A DNA stretch of 42,178 nucleotides. Origin: Peribacillus acanthi (lineage in GTDB: Bacteria > Bacillota > Bacilli > Bacillales > DSM-1321). The stretch spans positions 67,846-110,023 of the forward strand of contig NZ_QBBX01000009.1 in assembly GCF_003073175.1 (NCBI RefSeq), in the 5' to 3' direction. The position numbers were made by a program, and so were the translations under genes. Numbering within the stretch: the first letter of the stretch is position 1; each line of letters opens with the position of its first letter. Of the stretch, positions 7,578 through 15,842 are shown piece by piece. A model generated the notes under the pieces. It saw nothing but the letters and a program-made list of their open reading frames with translations. It made no database searches and had not been told where the DNA came from.

Positions 7578-8801
7578 TTGAAGCAATGGATAATCTCTAT
7601 ATTGATCATAGGAACTGTACTACTTTATTTCACTTCAACCGTACAAGCCGAAAGCGAAGTAGGAAATCAAATCCAAGAACAGAATCAACAAAATCTAAAT
7701 CTTCAAGAAGCACAAACTGAACTTGTAAAAGCTCAAATGGATAAACTAGGGCTTGAAGAGCTTAAAGCCTTTTGGGATGGTATAGTCACCGAATATGGAG
7801 GGTTTCTTCCGGAAAGTCAAAAAGGAAGTTTTTTTGATTTTGTAAGTGGTGAAAAACAATTCTCCTTTTCACAGTGGTTTAAAGGTATTGCGAAATTTAT
7901 TTTTCATGAATTATTAGTGAATGGAAAACTTCTTGGAACCCTCATCTTATTGACGATATTCAGTATGTTTCTTCAATCCTTACAAAACTCCTTCGAAAAT
8001 AGTTCCATAAGTAAAGTAGCCTACGCAATAGTATTCATGGTACTAATCATCATTGCACTTAATAGTTTTCACGTCGCAATCACATATACAAAAGAAACGA
8101 TTTCGCTGATGATCTCGTTCCTACTAGCCTTAATACCCTTATTACTAGCACTTATTGCAGCATCAGGAGGAATTGTTTCGGCGGCTTTTTTTCACCCTGT
8201 TTTACTTTTTTTAATGAATACTAGTGGTGTTCTAGTTCAGAATGTTGTTTTGCCGCTGTTATTTTTAGCGGCGTTGTTAAACATAGTCAGTACATTATCG
8301 GACAACTATAAAGTAACCCAATTAGCACAGCTGTTGCGAAATTGGAGTATCGGTTTACTTGGAGTATTTATGACAGTGTTCCTGGGAGTTATCTCGGTTC
8401 AGGGGGCATCCTCAGCTGTAGCCGACGGTATCACGATCAGAACAGCGAAGTTTGTAACCGGTAATTTCATCCCTGTAATTGGTCGAATGTTTACGGATGC
8501 TGCAGATACAGTCATTAGCGCTTCGGTACTATTAAAGAACACAGTAGGTTTAGCAGGAGTTATCATCTTACTATTAATCACTACTTTTCCTGCGATAAAA
8601 ATACTTGTCGTGGCTTTTGTTTATAAATTTACCGCGGCATTGTTGCAGCCCTTAGGGGGAGGGACAGTCATAAAATGTCTAGACATTATTAGCAAAAGTA
8701 TGATCTACATATTTGCGGCTCTAGCAATCGTTTCATTTATGTTTTTTTTGAGTATTACCGTAATCATTGCTGCTGGCAATGTGACACTAATGGTTCGGTA
8801 G
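7578..8801 (+). CDS. spoIIIAE: Stage III sporulation protein AE
   Basis: 407 residues. It starts at TTG 7578 with GGAGGTGA about 9 nt upstream. A cleavable-looking signal peptide (hydrophobic stretch ending ...STVQAE) is followed by a ~90-residue hydrophilic part and then multiple membrane segments from about residue 110 to the end. This layout is typical of SpoIIIAE, a polytopic channel component. It is needed with the other SpoIIIA proteins for late sigma-G activity and forespore integrity. Confidence 0.95.
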   Translation: MKQWIISILIIGTVLLYFTSTVQAESEVGNQIQEQNQQNLNLQEAQTELVKAQMDKLGLEELKAFWDGIVTEYGGFLPESQKGSFFDFVSGEKQFSFSQWFKGIAKFIFHELLVNGKLLGTLILLTIFSMFLQSLQNSFENSSISKVAYAIVFMVLIIIALNSFHVAITYTKETISLMISFLLALIPLLLALIAASGGIVSAAFFHPVLLFLMNTSGVLVQNVVLPLLFLAALLNIVSTLSDNYKVTQLAQLLRNWSIGLLGVFMTVFLGVISVQGASSAVADGITIRTAKFVTGNFIPVIGRMFTDAADTVISASVLLKNTVGLAGVIILLLITTFPAIKILVVAFVYKFTAALLQPLGGGTVIKCLDIISKSMIYIFAALAIVSFMFFLSITVIIAAGNVTLMVR

Positions 8802-8812
8802 GAGGGTGACAA

Positions 8813-9436
8813 ATGGATTTCCTAACAAATTGGATCACCAATATTATTCTGTTTGTTTTGCTTGCTACCGTGATCGATATGTTATTACCGAGCTCTAGCT
8901 TTCAAAAATATGCGAAAATGGTCATCGGTTTATTGTTAATAGCGATTATCATCACCCCCATTTTTCAACTGTTATCAAGCGATTTCGAGCAGATTTTAGA
9001 AATTACAATGGATGAACAGAATAAAGCAAAAAATAGTTTGATAGAAAATTCAACAGAATTTAAGAAAAAAGAAATACAAGCCCAAATGGATGCATATATT
9101 TTAGAACAGATGGCTGTCCAACTTAGGACAGGAGTGGAAGAGGAGTTGATGGATGAGTTCAAAATGCAAATTAAATCGGTCGAATTACAATTGTTAGAAA
9201 CAGACGAACCAAAACTTCCAGATGATTTACACACTGTTTCCATTACGCTTGCTTCCGGTGAAACTCAACAAATAGATGCAATAGAGACTGTTACGACGGT
9301 AGATATTGATACTAGTCGATCAGTCCAAGAGCCGACTGATGAATGGAACGATATTAAAGTGTTCCTTGCATCTAAATGGGGCATTGAAGAAAATCAGATT
9401 CAAATTGAAGGGGAAAGGAGGGACGGTAAAAAGTGA
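8813..9436 (+). CDS. spoIIIAF: Stage III sporulation protein AF
   Basis: 207 residues. Two N-terminal membrane helices (about 8-26 and 32-54) precede a soluble domain that faces the intermembrane space and has the ring-building fold found in type III secretion ring proteins. GGAGGGTGAC lies just upstream of the ATG. Its stop overlaps the GTG start of spoIIIAG by 4 nt (GTGA at 9433-9436), so the pair is translationally coupled. Confidence 0.94.
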   Translation: MDFLTNWITNIILFVLLATVIDMLLPSSSFQKYAKMVIGLLLIAIIITPIFQLLSSDFEQILEITMDEQNKAKNSLIENSTEFKKKEIQAQMDAYILEQMAVQLRTGVEEELMDEFKMQIKSVELQLLETDEPKLPDDLHTVSITLASGETQQIDAIETVTTVDIDTSRSVQEPTDEWNDIKVFLASKWGIEENQIQIEGERRDGKK

Positions 9437-10101
9437 AAAATGAAAAAGGACCTCTTTCCTGGCTTCAAAGCCTGTTTATTAAAAAGAAAGAAGAGGGAGA
9501 CCGTCCTGAACAAGAGAAGAAGCCATCCTTGCACTTATATGTGTTAGTAGTACTGGTAGTAGGTGCCGCATTTATGATGGCTAGTAATTTTATTACGAAA
9601 AGTAGTGATGATTCATCTCAAAGTTCATTACCGGTTTTTAAAGAAGAGCAATCCAAAGACGTAGAGGTATTTGGACATAGTGGTCAGAAAGCTGATCAAA
9701 CCATAGCAGATTATGAGAGATCCTATGAAAACCAAATTAAAGAGGCTTTAGAAACCATTGCTGGTGTGGAGGATGTAACGGTTGTGGTAAATGTTGATTC
9801 ATCTGAACGTAAGGTATATGAAAAGAATTTGGTAACCCAAAAACAGGTTACAGACGAAACCGATCGTGAGGGTGGAAAAAGAGTCGTAGAAGACTCCTCC
9901 AAGGATGAAAAACTGGTCATAATCAGAAATGGTGAAAAAGAAGTACCGCTTGTCCAAGAAACAAAAAAACCAAATATTAGAGGTGTCCTTGTTGTTGCAA
10001 AAGGCGCAGATAATATTCAAATCAAAAAATGGATAGTCGAAGCAGTGACAAGGGCCTTGGATGTTCCTAGCCATCGTGTTGCTGTAATGCCGAAAAAATA
10101 G
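9433..10101 (+). CDS. spoIIIAG: Stage III sporulation protein AG, channel ring protein
   Basis: 222 residues from GTG 9433. A short cytoplasmic head is followed by one membrane helix (LYVLVVLVVGAAFMMAS, about residues 36-52). The soluble domain ends with VLVVAKGADNIQIKKWIVEAV, the ring-building motif. SpoIIIAG forms a large ring between mother-cell and forespore membranes. The region around residues 120-170 (ERKVYEKNLV...ETKKPN) fits the beta-rich insertion known from this protein. Confidence 0.95.
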   Translation: MKNEKGPLSWLQSLFIKKKEEGDRPEQEKKPSLHLYVLVVLVVGAAFMMASNFITKSSDDSSQSSLPVFKEEQSKDVEVFGHSGQKADQTIADYERSYENQIKEALETIAGVEDVTVVVNVDSSERKVYEKNLVTQKQVTDETDREGGKRVVEDSSKDEKLVIIRNGEKEVPLVQETKKPNIRGVLVVAKGADNIQIKKWIVEAVTRALDVPSHRVAVMPKK

Positions 10102-10114
10102 GGAGGAATTTTAG

Positions 10115-10666
10115 ATGTTATTAAAAAAGCAAACGGTTTGGTTATTAACAATGTTGAGTTTGGTAGTTGTTCTATCGGTTTATTATGTTACGACTCCAGA
10201 GAAGACCTCGACAAACATGACGGCATCTGAACAAAAAGAAAGTGCTAAAAAAGAGGTAGCAAAAACAACTACAGATAAAGAAGGGCAATCAAAAGCAGTT
10301 GTAACACCTACAAATGATGAAACGTTTGAAGTAGCTCGTATGGAAATTACAGATCAACGTAATAAGCTTATGGAAGAATTAACGGTGCTTATGGCAAATA
10401 CAGACCTAACTAATGAAGAACGAAACGAGGCATATGAAACTGTAAAACAATTAAGCGAGTTAAATACAAAAGAAGGAATCTTAGAATCTCTAATCATATC
10501 CATGGGCTTCGATGCAGCTCTAGTAAGAGCGGATGGAAATAATGTAAGTGTAACTGTAAAGGCAGACAAACTTTCCCAAAGTAAAGCTAATGATATTATC
10601 CGACTTGTTAGTGGAGAAATGGAAGGCGTTCAGAACGTAGCCGTGGAGTTCCATCCTAAGAAGTAA
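10115..10666 (+). CDS. spoIIIAH: Stage III sporulation protein AH
   Basis: 183 residues. One N-terminal membrane helix (about 8-25) is followed by a Lys/Thr-rich linker. The C-terminal half carries the NVSVTVKADKLSQSKANDIIRLV ring-building domain that binds SpoIIQ from the forespore across the intermembrane space. GGGAGG precedes the ATG. It is the last gene of the operon and ends at a perfect hairpin terminator. Confidence 0.96.
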   Translation: MLLKKQTVWLLTMLSLVVVLSVYYVTTPEKTSTNMTASEQKESAKKEVAKTTTDKEGQSKAVVTPTNDETFEVARMEITDQRNKLMEELTVLMANTDLTNEERNEAYETVKQLSELNTKEGILESLIISMGFDAALVRADGNNVSVTVKADKLSQSKANDIIRLVSGEMEGVQNVAVEFHPKK

Positions 10667-10673
10667 GAAAGTA

Positions 10674-10710
10674 TTCAAAAAACCTTGTCAAAGTGACAAG
10701 GTTTTTTGAA
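10674..10710. terminator. Bidirectional terminator between spoIIIAH and the chemoreceptor gene
   Basis: A perfect 17-bp inverted repeat (10674-10690 and 10694-10710) with a 3-nt loop. An A-run on the left arm and a T-run on the right allow termination from both strands. Confidence 0.92.
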
Positions 10711-10714
10711 CTTA

Positions 10715-12214
10715 TTAAGAGTTTTTCACCTCAGATTGATCATACAAATGAATAATGTTTTCCAAGGAATTATGTGCATCTTCTACTGATTTTAGAAGGT
10801 AACTATTTTGTAGACTTTGGGAATGCGTATTCGAAGCTAATTCTTCTAATTGTGCACTTGCTTCTTCGATAATAGCACTATATTCATTGACTGAATGACT
10901 TACGTTCTTGGAAATTCCATCGATAGATTGAATAACAAGATGTGAGCCTTGTATTTTTTCTTTTAATGAAACGATATGCTTGTAAATTTCATGGAAGGCT
11001 GCTTTTGATTCCTGGGCTAACAAAACATTTTGATGAATAATTGCTGTTGCCTCGTGGATTCTTTCGTTCGTTTCTTCTGTTTCTTCCTTCACGGATTCAA
11101 GGTTGCTTGAAATTAGGTTAGCAGTTTGACTAGTAATTTCAGCTAATTTTCTTACCTCTTCAGCAACTACAGCAAATCCTTTTCCGCTCTCCCCTGCACG
11201 AGCTGCTTCAATAGAAGCATTCAATGCCAATAAGTTGGTCTGTTGGGAAATCTGTTGAATGTTTTTAACATATGTTACTGCTTCTAATACTTCACTCTCT
11301 AATACTTCAGTTCTTTCAACGATTTGTTTATTTAATATGGAATATTGTTCCAGTTGTCTTTCTAATGATTCAATAATAGATTGACCAGTGAAGCTAGCTT
11401 TTTCTGTTTCTTCTGAATCACTTAATAGATGCATCGATAATTCGGACAACCGTCCTACCATTTTGATTGTTTGCATGAAAGCTTCATTTATATCCTGGAT
11501 GGAGTCTGCTTGAATTTGTACCCCAGAGGAAAGTTCGTTTATTGCAAGGGCCATCTCGTTCGCTGATGCATGATTCTCGTAGCTTTTTGACTTTACGATG
11601 GACATCATATTATTTAACACCATCGTATTTTCTTTTAATACTTTACTTGTTTCTTGATCCTTTTTTAATAAGTGTTCTGTTTCTTGCTGAATTTCTGTTA
11701 GGCTACTTGCCATTTTATTAGAAATGGAGAGCTGAAAACTAAGTAAAATACTAACTAGAGTATGTAAAAGGAAAATGGTCACATAATTTTTAGGTTCAAG
11801 AGGCAATGTGTCATGATGGAAATATACAAATAATCCTAATACTATTAATCCTGATATAAAACCGAGCAGTAATATGAATTTATCCATATATATGGCAGTG
11901 GTAGCTATAATAAAGTAAACCAGCACCATTGCAGTGGGAGATACACTATTTTCCATAATGATAAAAATAACTGCTGATACGAGCAAAGCTGCTAAATATG
12001 GTATGATGTGAATCCATCGGCGTGTGTAATGGAGGAATGCGATCATTCCTACTCCTATGATACCTCCAATGACAATAGACAGGATTACAGCCAAATCTTT
12101 TTTCATAATAATGTCTACTACAGTTGCCAATATAACAGAAACTAGAGTAGCTTTAACCACAAGGCTGTTCTTTTGGACTAGATTATCCCTTTTTACTTGT
12201 TCTACCTTACTCAA
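10715..12214 (-). CDS. Methyl-accepting chemotaxis protein with polytopic N-terminus
   Basis: 499 residues, starting at TTG 12214 behind AAGGTGGGG. About six hydrophobic helices fill residues 20-165 with only short loops, so there is no large extracellular ligand domain. A coiled coil and the conserved signalling hairpin follow; the tip segment [29 protein letters not shown] is near-canonical and would contact CheA/CheW. No HAMP domain is evident. The signal may be sensed within the membrane, but the ligand cannot be told. B. subtilis has no gene here, so this is a lineage-specific insertion between spoIIIAH and accB. It is transcribed against both neighbours. Confidence 0.9.
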   Translation of the reverse strand: MSKVEQVKRDNLVQKNSLVVKATLVSVILATVVDIIMKKDLAVILSIVIGGIIGVGMIAFLHYTRRWIHIIPYLAALLVSAVIFIIMENSVSPTAMVLVYFIIATTAIYMDKFILLLGFISGLIVLGLFVYFHHDTLPLEPKNYVTIFLLHTLVSILLSFQLSISNKMASSLTEIQQETEHLLKKDQETSKVLKENTMVLNNMMSIVKSKSYENHASANEMALAINELSSGVQIQADSIQDINEAFMQTIKMVGRLSELSMHLLSDSEETEKASFTGQSIIESLERQLEQYSILNKQIVERTEVLESEVLEAVTYVKNIQQISQQTNLLALNASIEAARAGESGKGFAVVAEEVRKLAEITSQTANLISSNLESVKEETEETNERIHEATAIIHQNVLLAQESKAAFHEIYKHIVSLKEKIQGSHLVIQSIDGISKNVSHSVNEYSAIIEEASAQLEELASNTHSQSLQNSYLLKSVEDAHNSLENIIHLYDQSEVKNS

Positions 12215-12393
12215 AAATACCCCACCTTTTTAATGACTAAAAACCATTCTATCTACTAATCATTACTATAATAATATATTAGTCCTATTACTATAGTTTC
12301 GATAAGGAGATTTGTTTTTCCTTTCAGAATATTCACAAATGTATTATAAAATATTAAAATGATTTATTATAGATATATCTGGAGAGGATTAGG
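12215..12393. other. Upstream region of the chemoreceptor gene; AT-rich with a direct repeat
   Basis: The gap between the divergent chemoreceptor and accB genes is 348 bp. This half is very AT-rich and holds two copies of ATTACTATA (12262-12270 and 12287-12295) 25 bp apart. No gene is seen. The minus-strand promoter must lie here but I cannot place it with confidence. Confidence 0.5.
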
Positions 12394-12423
12394 TTGAATT
12401 TTCACTAGATATTATCGTATGAT
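12394..12423 (+). promoter_or_regulatory. Sigma-A promoter for accB-accC overlapped by a FapR-type box
   Basis: TTGAAT (12394-12399) and TATGAT (12418-12423) with an 18-bp spacer, about 140 bp ahead of accB. The next base begins a FapR-type operator, so the start point would lie within the operator. A second possible promoter is TTGAAA (12461) with TAATAA (12482). Confidence 0.6.
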
Positions 12424-12442
12424 ATTAGTATCTAGTACTAAT
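12424..12442. promoter_or_regulatory. FapR-type operator upstream of accB
   Basis: ATTAGTATCTAGTACTAAT has perfect 7-bp inverted arms (ATTAGTA and TACTAAT) around TCTAG. As I recall it, the FapR consensus from B. subtilis fatty-acid genes is ATTAGTACCTRRTACTAAT, so this differs at one central position. FapR represses lipid synthesis genes and is released by malonyl-CoA, the product of the enzyme encoded downstream. The position just after the -10 element is right for repression. Confidence 0.75.
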
Positions 12443-12562
12443 TTTCTTTAGAAAGTACTGTTGAAAAAAGTTTCACCGTTCTAATAATGGATAGATTGTG
12501 GAAACTATTAACTCAAATCAAGACCAATTAACCTACAAACACGCGAACAGGGGTGCAAGGTA

Positions 12563-13063
12563 ATGTTAAAGGTACAAGAAATTAGAGAACTTATTAAGTT
12601 AGTCGATCACTCAAATATTGATGAATTTGAATTTGAACAAGAAGGCACTAAAATCAAAATGAAAAAGGCAGGCGCTGATCAAGTCGGTGTGATGGTTGCT
12701 TCTCAGCCAGTAATGGAAAAGCAAGTCGCTGTCCAGGCTCCAGTTGTTCAACAAGCACCTAAAGCAGAAAGTGTTGTTGTAAATGAAGTTCCAGTTAAAG
12801 AAGAACCGAAAGCTGTTAATGAAAACTTACATAAAATTGTTTCACCTATGGTTGGTACATTCTATCAGTCACCATCTCCTGATACGGATGCATACGTTAA
12901 GGTTGGAAGTAAAGTAAATAAGGATACAGTAGTATGTATCGTCGAGGCTATGAAGCTATTCAATGAAATAGAATCAGAAGTTGCAGGAGAAATCGTGGAA
13001 GTATTAGTGAAAGACGGTCAATTGGTTGAATACGGTCAGCCTTTATTTTTGGTAAAAGCTTAA
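12563..13063 (+). CDS. accB: Biotin carboxyl carrier protein of acetyl-CoA carboxylase
   Basis: 166 residues. An N-terminal helix region (1-40) and a Pro/Val/Gln-rich linker (about 45-88) lead to the biotinyl domain. The biotin attachment motif [10 protein letters not shown] places the modified lysine at residue 131. It carries CO2 between biotin carboxylase and carboxyltransferase in the first committed step of fatty acid synthesis. accC starts 18 bp after its stop. The upstream FapR-type box suggests feedback control by malonyl-CoA. Confidence 0.96.
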   Translation: MLKVQEIRELIKLVDHSNIDEFEFEQEGTKIKMKKAGADQVGVMVASQPVMEKQVAVQAPVVQQAPKAESVVVNEVPVKEEPKAVNENLHKIVSPMVGTFYQSPSPDTDAYVKVGSKVNKDTVVCIVEAMKLFNEIESEVAGEIVEVLVKDGQLVEYGQPLFLVKA

Positions 13064-13081
13064 GTGAGGAGCGAAACGCAA

Positions 13082-14434
13082 ATGATCAAAAAACTGTTAG
13101 TAGCAAACAGAGGGGAGATTGCAGTACGTGTCATCCGTGCTTGTAAAGAGCTTGGAATCGAAACAGTAGCTGTCTTTTCAGAAGCGGATCGAGATGCCCT
13201 CCATGTTCAATTGGCTGATGAAGCGTATTGTATTGGACCGAAAACATCTAAGGAAAGTTATTTGAACTTCACTAATATTATAAGCACGGCGAAATTGACC
13301 GGATCGGATGCGATACATCCTGGTTACGGATTTTTAGCTGAAAATGCAGATTTCGCTGAACTTTGTAGAGAATGTTCCATCACTTTTGTAGGACCTAATC
13401 CAGAAGCGATTTCTAAAATGGGAACTAAGGACGTAGCAAGAGAAACAATGCGTGAAGCAGGGGTCCCTATCGTTCCAGGTTCAAAAGGAATTGTAAAGGA
13501 TATTGAAGAAGCTCTAGCATTAGCTGAAAAAATTCATTATCCAGTCATCATCAAAGCAACTGCTGGTGGCGGTGGAAAAGGAATTAGGGTAGCACGTACG
13601 AAGGAAGAGTTGATCAAGGGTATCCAAATGACTCAGCAGGAAGCAATGACTGCTTTTGGTAATCCTGGAGTTTATATTGAAAAGTTCATCGAAGATTTTC
13701 GACATGTTGAAATCCAAGTGATGGCTGATAACTATGGGAACACAATCCACCTTGGAGAACGTGATTGTACAATTCAACGTAGAATGCAAAAACTTCTTGA
13801 GGAAACTCCATCACCAGCGATTGATGGTGAGATCCGTAAAGAAATGGGAGAAGCCGCAGTAAAAGCTGCCTTAGCGGTTGAATATACTGGAGCAGGTACG
13901 GTTGAGTTCATTTACGACTATAAAGAACGTAAATTCTATTTCATGGAAATGAATACTCGTATTCAAGTAGAGCATCCAGTTACTGAGATGGTTACAGGTG
14001 TTGACTTGATTAAGGAACAAATAAGAGTTGCATCAGGAGAAAAACTTTGTTTAACTCAAGATGAAGTAACTTTTAATGGTTGGGCGATAGAATGTAGAAT
14101 TAACGCCGAAAACCCAGAGAAAAACTTTATGCCGTCACCAGGGAAAATCAATATGTATCTTCCACCAGGTGGTTATGGTGTAAGGATTGATTCTGCTGCA
14201 TATCCAGGGTATTCGATCCCTCCATACTATGATTCTATGATTGCAAAAGTAATCACCTATGGAAAGACACGTGAAGAAGCGATTGATCGCATGAAACGTG
14301 CCTTAGGAGAATTTGTGGTAGAAGGCATCCATACAACGATACCTTTTCACTTGAAGTTACTTCAGCATGAGAGGTTTGTAGAAGGTGAATTTAATACAAA
14401 GTTCCTCGAATTGTATGATGTTATGAATTCATAA
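13082..14434 (+). CDS. accC: Biotin carboxylase subunit of acetyl-CoA carboxylase
   Basis: 450 residues from ATG 13082 ([20 protein letters not shown]), the standard family N-terminus and length. A GTG six codons upstream (13064) would destroy the spacing to the GAGGAG ribosome site. The ATP-grasp enzyme carboxylates the biotin of AccB using ATP and bicarbonate. The glycine-rich ATP loop [13 protein letters not shown], the [14 protein letters not shown] block and the catalytic [14 protein letters not shown] segment are intact. Confidence 0.97.
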   Translation: MIKKLLVANRGEIAVRVIRACKELGIETVAVFSEADRDALHVQLADEAYCIGPKTSKESYLNFTNIISTAKLTGSDAIHPGYGFLAENADFAELCRECSITFVGPNPEAISKMGTKDVARETMREAGVPIVPGSKGIVKDIEEALALAEKIHYPVIIKATAGGGGKGIRVARTKEELIKGIQMTQQEAMTAFGNPGVYIEKFIEDFRHVEIQVMADNYGNTIHLGERDCTIQRRMQKLLEETPSPAIDGEIRKEMGEAAVKAALAVEYTGAGTVEFIYDYKERKFYFMEMNTRIQVEHPVTEMVTGVDLIKEQIRVASGEKLCLTQDEVTFNGWAIECRINAENPEKNFMPSPGKINMYLPPGGYGVRIDSAAYPGYSIPPYYDSMIAKVITYGKTREEAIDRMKRALGEFVVEGIHTTIPFHLKLLQHERFVEGEFNTKFLELYDVMNS

Positions 14435-14456
14435 TTGTATTTGGGAGGTACCGTAA

Positions 14457-14864
14457 ATGGCTGAAAATAATATGTTAGAAATGGCAAGTAATCATGACGG
14501 ATTAGGTAAAGTGGAAATTGCTCCTGAAGTTATAGAAGTAATAGCAGGGATTGCTGCCTCAGAAGTAGAAGGCGTTGCTCAAATGCGTGGTAATTTCGCA
14601 ACTGGTGTTGTAGAAAGATTAGGAAAGAAAAACCACGGTAAGGGTGTTAAAGTCGAACTTACTGAAGAAAGTATCAAAGTTGATGTTTACTGTGTAATGA
14701 AATTTGGTGTTTCTATTCCAAAGGTGGCTCAAGAAGTTCAAGACAACATTCGTCAAGCACTATTGAACATGACTGCCTTAGAAGCGGATGAAGTGAATGT
14801 ACACGTAGTAGGTATTCAATTCGAAAACGCAAAACAAGAAGTGGAAATAGATTCGGAATTATAA
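14457..14864 (+). CDS. yqhY: Asp23 family protein YqhY
   Basis: 135 residues, with the Asp23 fold (IAPEVIEVIAGIAASEVEGVAQM, then the GVKVELTEESIKVDVYCVMKFGVSIPKVAQEVQ block). It lies directly after accC, as in B. subtilis. There, loss of yqhY is reported to select mutations in acetyl-CoA carboxylase genes, so a role in tuning this enzyme is likely; its biochemical activity is unknown. GGGAGGT precedes the ATG. The last gene of the acc operon, it ends at a terminator, so it is separated from nusB. Confidence 0.9.
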   Translation: MAENNMLEMASNHDGLGKVEIAPEVIEVIAGIAASEVEGVAQMRGNFATGVVERLGKKNHGKGVKVELTEESIKVDVYCVMKFGVSIPKVAQEVQDNIRQALLNMTALEADEVNVHVVGIQFENAKQEVEIDSEL

Positions 14865-14907
14865 AAAAAGGCTCAAAAGGTCATCAAAGACTTTTTGGGC
14901 TTTTTTG
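14865..14907 (+). terminator. Intrinsic terminator after yqhY
   Basis: A-run plus GGCTCAAAAGGTC pairs with GACTTTTTGGGC, using G-U pairs, followed by a T-run (14901-14906). Confidence 0.8.
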
Positions 14908-14945
14908 CACTTTAGTAAAGAATAAATAGGTAGCAAAGAAGTATG

Positions 14946-15212
14946 TTGACGTAGTGAACAATTTTAGGAATAAAGCATAAGAGTAACTAGGCTATCGCCA
15001 GCTAAGGCTGGATTTAGCCAGATATTCTAACCTTTGACTTTGACACTGTTTGATTTTAAGCAAGTATATTGCCTGCTATCATTACGTGATATTAGTGAGT
15101 AGTTGAAGTTCGTTTCCATTAGCATTACAATAAGATGATGCTTCCCCATTCATGATGAAATGAGATTATATGTTGATAAAATAGGTAAGAGTAAAGCGGG
15201 GTTCCCACTCTC
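14946..15212 (+). other. Non-coding segment with promoter-like start and hairpins; possible small RNA
   Basis: No gene is visible in 14908-15400. A TTGACG (14946-14951) with an ATAAAG-like -10 precedes a stem-loop: GGCTA 14990-14994 with TAGCC 15015-15019, enclosing CCAGC 14998-15002 with GCTGG 15007-15011. The arms can also pair in another way (GGCT 15006-15009 with AGCC 15016-15019). Further on, GAGT/GGG pairs with CCC/ACTC (15189-15210) before a T-rich stretch. This could be a small RNA or decayed sequence. It is a weak call. Confidence 0.25.
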
Positions 15213-15244
15213 TCTTGACTTCGTTTTCTCTTAATATCCGGAAA

Positions 15245-15272
15245 TTGACATATAAAATTGATTATTTATATA
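15245..15272 (+). promoter_or_regulatory. Sigma-A promoter for nusB-folD
   Basis: Perfect -35 TTGACA (15245-15250) and TATATA (15267-15272) with a 16-bp spacer, about 130 bp ahead of nusB. A perfect 14-bp palindrome, TTATGATATCATAA (15336-15349), lies in the predicted leader. Confidence 0.6.
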
Positions 15273-15405
15273 AAAAAATAATTAAAAATTGAAATTTTAT
15301 GAACGTTACAAAAGGATATTCCGTTAAATGTTCGTTTATGATATCATAACATTGTTAGTGAATTATCATCATCAGGGGAAAGAGTAGTATAAAAGGAGTT
15401 ATATG

Positions 15406-15798
15406 ATGAAGCGTAGAGAAGCAAGAGAAAAGGCTTTGCAAGCTCTTTTCCAAATTGATTTAGCAAAAGCCGAAATAGATGAAGCAATCACTAGTGTGCT
15501 TGATGATTCAAGATCTGATGAGTATTTCGAATTCCTTGTGAAAGGAACAGTCGAAAAGCAGACCGAAATTGATGCGTTACTAAAGGAAAACCTTGAAAAA
15601 TGGAAGATTGAGCGTTTAGCAAATGTGGATCGCAACATTTTACGCGTGGCAGTTTTCGAAATGATGGAAGTAAACGATACGCCTATCAATGTTGTTTTGG
15701 ATGAAGCGATTGAGATTGCAAAACTATATGGTGATGATCAATCTCCTAAATTTATCAATGCTGTTTTATCAAAGGTTAAGACTGCTCTAAACAAATAA
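15406..15798 (+). CDS. nusB: Transcription antitermination factor NusB
   Basis: 130 residues from ATG 15406 (MKRREAREKALQALFQID), 7 nt after AAGGAG; another ATG lies 3 bases upstream but is too close to that site. NusB binds boxA RNA with NusE (ribosomal protein S10) and prevents early termination in rRNA operons. The helical pattern, the ERLANVDRNILRVAVFEM block and the PINVVLDEAIEIAKLYGDDQSPKFINAVL block are standard. It heads a unit with folD, 44 bp downstream. Confidence 0.95.
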   Translation: MKRREAREKALQALFQIDLAKAEIDEAITSVLDDSRSDEYFEFLVKGTVEKQTEIDALLKENLEKWKIERLANVDRNILRVAVFEMMEVNDTPINVVLDEAIEIAKLYGDDQSPKFINAVLSKVKTALNK

Positions 15799-15842
15799 GA
15801 AAAGTTGGGCGTTTTTTAAAAGCGAGAGAGAGGGAGTATATG

